64,000 bases of DNA from Parvibaculum sedimenti (GTDB lineage: Bacteria > Pseudomonadota > Alphaproteobacteria > Parvibaculales > Parvibaculaceae): NCBI RefSeq assembly GCF_009184905.1, contig NZ_WESC01000010.1, forward strand, positions 88,831-152,830, given 5' to 3'. A model generated the notes under the pieces. It ran no database searches, was not told the DNA's origin, and was given only the letters and a program-made list of their open reading frames with translations. Shown one piece after another: positions 60,943-64,000 of this stretch (position 1 is its first letter; each line of letters opens with the position of its first letter). A program made the translations under genes and the position numbers.

Positions 60943-61628
60943 CCGTTCCAATACACATCCTTGTCGTGGACGACGAGCCGCAGATTCGCCGCTTTCTGCG
61001 CACAAGCCTCGGCGCGCAGGGCTATCGGCTTTCGGAAGCATCGAACGCAGCCGATGCCGCTTCCATCGCTGAGAAAGACAAGCCTGACCTCGTCATCCTC
61101 GATCTCGGCCTGCCGGATGGAGAAGGCTTCGGTGTAATCGAGCAGCTGCGGCTCTCTTCTCAGGTGCCGATCGTGATCCTCTCGGTCCGCAATGACGAGC
61201 AAGGCAAGGTTCGCGCTCTCGACCTTGGCGCCGACGACTATGTGACGAAACCTTTCGGCATGGAGGAACTCATGGCGCGGATCCGGACCGCGCTTCGCCA
61301 TCGCCTGCAGGTCCAGGGTGAAGCACCCCTGTTCCGCAGCGGTGCCTTGTCCGTCGACCTCGTGCGCCGTGTCGTGACCGTTGCCGACAACGAAGTGAAG
61401 CTCTCCGCGAAGGAATACGACCTGCTGCGGATACTCATCGCACATGCAGGAAAAGTCCTGACGCACGGCTTTCTTCTCAAGGAAGTCTGGGGACCGGCGC
61501 ATGCCGAGGATGTGCAATATCTCCGTGTCTACATCCGTCAATTGCGCGAGAAACTCGAAGCCGACCCTACCCGTCCACAATTGATTCTGACGGAAACCGG
61601 CGTCGGCTACCGGCTCCGCCTCGACTAG
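60939..61628 (+). CDS. kdpE: Response regulator KdpE
   Basis: 229 residues: receiver domain (DDEP at 11-14, phospho-acceptor Asp55 in LVILDLGLPDGEGF, Lys in YVTKPFGMEEL) and an OmpR/PhoB-type winged helix (SAKEYDLLRILIAHAGKVLT, HAEDVQYLRVYIRQLREKLE). The start is TTG 60939, inside the kdpD stop (TTGA overlap), giving MTVPIHILVV. No ATG lies near. It activates kdpFABC. It is the last gene before a change to AT-richer DNA. Confidence 0.95.
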   Translation: MTVPIHILVVDDEPQIRRFLRTSLGAQGYRLSEASNAADAASIAEKDKPDLVILDLGLPDGEGFGVIEQLRLSSQVPIVILSVRNDEQGKVRALDLGADDYVTKPFGMEELMARIRTALRHRLQVQGEAPLFRSGALSVDLVRRVVTVADNEVKLSAKEYDLLRILIAHAGKVLTHGFLLKEVWGPAHAEDVQYLRVYIRQLREKLEADPTRPQLILTETGVGYRLRLD

Positions 61629-61786
61629 CGGATGACCTCCGGTCTCACGCTCAGAAGCGTGGCATTCGTCGTCTGATTTCACTCGGCGCAGTCTGGGCCG
61701 GCGAGCGATACAGGCGGCACATTTTCCCCCGAACCCGTACCGAAGGAACTCTCCAAGCCTTTGATTTATAGGGGTGTTGAGAAAGG

Positions 61787-61804
61787 TGGTAGCGGAGGAG
61801 GGAC
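61787..61804 (-). other. tRNA 3'-end fragment (probable att site)
   Basis: On the minus strand this reads GTCCCTCCTCCGCTACCA: the T-stem end (GTCCC), the 3' acceptor strand, a discriminator A and encoded CCA. This is typical of alphaproteobacterial elongator tRNA-Met and similar genes. The adjacent bases continue to GCGCGGTAGAGC, not to a full tRNA, so only the last 18 bases are present. It lies 108 bp before a large tyrosine recombinase. The most likely reading is one end of an island integrated into a tRNA gene, with the intact tRNA at the other end. Confidence 0.55.
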
Positions 61805-61867
61805 GCTCTACCGCGCCACCCGAATCCCCTTAAATCTCAATATCTTAGATATATCAACAACTTACAA

Positions 61868-61908
61868 GAGACCAGACTGGTACATTTTACTGGTACATTC
61901 TGGGTCTC
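61868..61908. promoter_or_regulatory. Repeats in the promoter of the recombinase gene
   Basis: actggtacatt occurs twice (61876-61886, 61889-61899; 13-bp period), flanked by an inverted pair gagaccaga (61868-61876) and tctgggtctc (61899-61908). The whole lies directly before the ATG at 61912 and looks like an operator or recombinase arm site. Confidence 0.5.
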
Positions 61909-61911
61909 CTG

Positions 61912-63705
61912 ATGCGCGTTCCCACCAACATTTTCAGACGCGGTGCAATTTTTTATCACCGCCAAGTCGTTCCTAAGGACCTCCTCGCTATAACGGGTTG
62001 TAGAGAGCTGAAGCTCTCTCTGCGCACACGCTGTCCTCATACGGCAAGAAGGCGTGGCGCGGTCGTGCAACTGCGAGCGGAAACTCTGTTCGCCTACTTG
62101 AGACGGAAAACCTCCTTGCTACCGCTACAGGCGCAAACCGCTATTAAAGCCTTCTATGTCCAAAGTCTGGAGGCTGACGCCGCCGAAAGGAGAAGCGGAA
62201 ATCCGAGACCCGCCGCTCACGATGAAGCGCAGCGCTTGGCGCTTGATAGCGTTGAACAGGACATCATTGTTGCGCTCCGCCGGGGTAACATTAGCCTTGC
62301 GGAAGACTTCATGGATTCCGAGTTCCGTGGATTGGACGAATCTGAACGCAGCTCAGCGTATTACGGCGAACTTTGTCAGAGCGTATTGCGTTCAAGCCTC
62401 GAAGTTATTCGTCGGCTGAAGGAGCGAGAGGAAGGAAATTGGGGCGGGATTCCGTCCGATCCCCTTCTCCTCGCCATGACGCTTGCGCCAACAGCGGTTT
62501 ACGCTATGGCGACTTCCACCATGCCTATTTCAGCACCGGCAACCATTGGAACGCCTGTACCCCCTGCCACCACCAACGTGCCGACAATGGAGGAGCTGAT
62601 CGAAGCATTCTTCAGGGAGAAGCGTAAGGCTAGCGGGAGCAGTGGCGATGCCGGCTTCGGCAAATATGAAAGAGAGTTCCGCGCCTCGCTGGAGTGGTTC
62701 CGTCAGTATTTTGACGGCTACTGGGCACCGGGCGCCTACCAGAGGCACGATCTCGTCAAATATAAGGACGCGTTGCTGGACGTCCCGAAGAACTTTCAGA
62801 AGTTCTTCCCCGGCCGGACCATCAAAGAGGCGATCATTGGGAACCGTGTGGCGCACAGACCTACACTTAATACCAACACAATCAACAACAAGCGGCTAGG
62901 CGACCTCAAGACATTCTTTCGATGGCTGCATAGCAATGCCTACATCACAACCAATCCGATCGATGGCGTATCGGCCACCCCCCCGAGCAAGAATGCATCG
63001 ACCCGCCAGAAGCGATACCCCTTCTCTATCGGCGATCTAAAAAAGATATTCCAGTCTCAGGCTTTTCTAGACTTGTCAGCGCATCGCGGCCTCAGAACCG
63101 ATGACGATCTCAGCGAAGCGCACAAGTACTGGTTGCCGCTTCTGGCTCTTTTCACCGGATGCCGGATGGCGGAGCTCGCTCAATTGCAATGCGCCGACCT
63201 GGTCACTTTGGAGGGAAGCCTATTTCTGCGAATCACCGAAGAGGTCAAAGCAGAAACTAAGGACCGCAGCTTGCGAAAATCCGTAAAAAACGCCGGTTCT
63301 GATCGGCTTATGCCGGTGCATCCCGAACTCATCAAGCTGGGTTTCGACAAATTTGTCGCCGCCGCTAAGGCGTCGACGAATGATCGTCTGTTTCCCGGAT
63401 GCGAGCGCAGCAAGGCGGATGGGAGCTTCACACCCTACTCGAAGTTTTTCGCGCGCTTCCTCAAAAGGATCGGCGTCAAGAAGGACCAGATGCTTGCGTT
63501 TCATTCCTTCCGGCACAACTTCGAGGATGCCATGAGGGAGGCTGGTCTCGATCAGCACATTCGGTATCGCCTCGCCGGCCGTGCCGACAATCATTCGTCG
63601 GCGGGATATGGCAATGGCCATCGACCGGCTCGGCTGTTGGAGGAAATCTCAAAGATTCAATATCCGAGTCTTGACCTTATCCATTTGGAGGTCACCGAGG
63701 GATAG
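61912..63705 (+). CDS. Tyrosine recombinase/integrase (DUF6538-type N-terminus)
   Basis: 597 residues. The N-terminus RVPTNIFRRGAIFYHRQVVP-type segment (rule: R-x-x-Y-x-x-x-V-P) is the DUF6538-like head of large integrases, followed by a helical region of about 200 residues and a SAM-like core-binding domain (MEELIEAFFREKRKASGSSG). The catalytic domain has Arg in FTGCRMAELAQLQCAD, H-x-x-R in HSFRHNFEDAMREAG, a second His/Asn in AGRADNHSSAGYGNG and the nucleophile Tyr in the same block. It is more AT-rich than its neighbours. No Shine-Dalgarno is clear. Integrates a genomic island, probably at the tRNA fragment upstream. Confidence 0.9.
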   Translation: MRVPTNIFRRGAIFYHRQVVPKDLLAITGCRELKLSLRTRCPHTARRRGAVVQLRAETLFAYLRRKTSLLPLQAQTAIKAFYVQSLEADAAERRSGNPRPAAHDEAQRLALDSVEQDIIVALRRGNISLAEDFMDSEFRGLDESERSSAYYGELCQSVLRSSLEVIRRLKEREEGNWGGIPSDPLLLAMTLAPTAVYAMATSTMPISAPATIGTPVPPATTNVPTMEELIEAFFREKRKASGSSGDAGFGKYEREFRASLEWFRQYFDGYWAPGAYQRHDLVKYKDALLDVPKNFQKFFPGRTIKEAIIGNRVAHRPTLNTNTINNKRLGDLKTFFRWLHSNAYITTNPIDGVSATPPSKNASTRQKRYPFSIGDLKKIFQSQAFLDLSAHRGLRTDDDLSEAHKYWLPLLALFTGCRMAELAQLQCADLVTLEGSLFLRITEEVKAETKDRSLRKSVKNAGSDRLMPVHPELIKLGFDKFVAAAKASTNDRLFPGCERSKADGSFTPYSKFFARFLKRIGVKKDQMLAFHSFRHNFEDAMREAGLDQHIRYRLAGRADNHSSAGYGNGHRPARLLEEISKIQYPSLDLIHLEVTEG

Positions 63706-64000
63706 TCTTCTGTTTACTCTGCTCGGTGACCCTATCCGTCGAGCGCTGGAGGTGCTTTTAGGAATCCAAAAGGAGAACGGCGACTTCCAAAAGCTTCACC
63801 TCTCCCTTTGACAGTTTTTCCGGGAAATCGTTCGGCTAGATACCTGAGCGTCAAAACTGACTTATCCAGATATTCCAACGCCTAATGCGCTAGCCAATGC
63901 CTTGCATTTAGGCCGCATCTAATGTAAGCGGTGTTTTGCCCCCACATTACCTCTGGCGTCGTGATCTGCGATCACCTTTTGATGGAAGATTGCAGGGAGT
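63706..64000. other. Last 295 bp, no gene recognised
   Basis: AT-richer than the chromosome to the left. It carries no frame with family likeness, no RNA gene and no clear terminator. It should be the start of the island's cargo. Confidence 0.5.

Overview
The window is GC-rich, densely packed bacterial chromosome. It looks alphaproteobacterial: CheY/Hpt proteins of alphaproteobacterial style, a kdp operon, very high codon-position GC bias, and many acyl-CoA genes (five acyl-CoA dehydrogenases, two acyl-CoA synthetases). The gene content is reminiscent of Parvibaculum-like hydrocarbon and fatty-acid degraders, but the genus is an inference from memory and was not tested.

Layout. 1-3500: end of a metal-ABC binding protein, two GNAT acetyltransferases, a short-chain dehydrogenase, a small ArfA-like ribosome-rescue gene carrying a terminator inside its reading frame, and an unknown gene. 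3500-7350: LysR regulator divergent from a wrbA-pirin-glutathionyl-hydroquinone reductase operon (quinone handling), then a secreted protein. 7450-13630: amidase, Nudix, a flagellin-like protein, a methyltransferase, a response regulator-Hpt-response regulator trio and an alpha/beta hydrolase. 13850-19800: a catabolic cluster of diiron protein, acyl-CoA ligase, NTF2-like protein and a pair of acyl-CoA dehydrogenases. 20000-25800: a secreted protein with a DUF1007 protein and NicO metal exporter, a cold-shock gene, esterase, GST, DedA and PEBP genes. 26255-30110: pstSCAB behind a candidate PHO box. 30120-39504: a nine-kilobase valine/branched-chain acyl-CoA operon on the minus strand, divergent from a LysR gene. 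40620-47600: a likely cAMP signalling island, made of a CHASE2 adenylate cyclase, a DUF3307 membrane protein, a MscS channel with a cyclic-nucleotide domain, a cyclic-nucleotide-binding PP2C phosphatase and a secreted FecR-domain protein. 47700-53190: GIY-YIG, slyX, rluA, a secreted Asn-X repeat protein, an ACAD11-type dehydrogenase and a V4R-PAS-GGDEF-EAL protein. 53595-61628: a kdp operon with two tiny membrane peptides at its head (one not normally annotated), then kdpABCDE. 61787-64000: the left edge of a genomic island, with a tRNA 3'-end fragment and a large tyrosine recombinase in a more AT-rich stretch.

How parts fit. The two transport operons (pst, kdp) and the cAMP/MscS cluster point to sensing of phosphate, potassium and turgor. 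The acyl-CoA clusters point to growth on fatty, branched or alicyclic acids. The strongest candidates for something under-described are the cAMP island, the arfA gene with its internal terminator, the micropeptide upstream of kdpF, and the flagellin-like protein near the phosphorelay trio. No complete tRNA, rRNA, CRISPR array or insertion sequence was seen.
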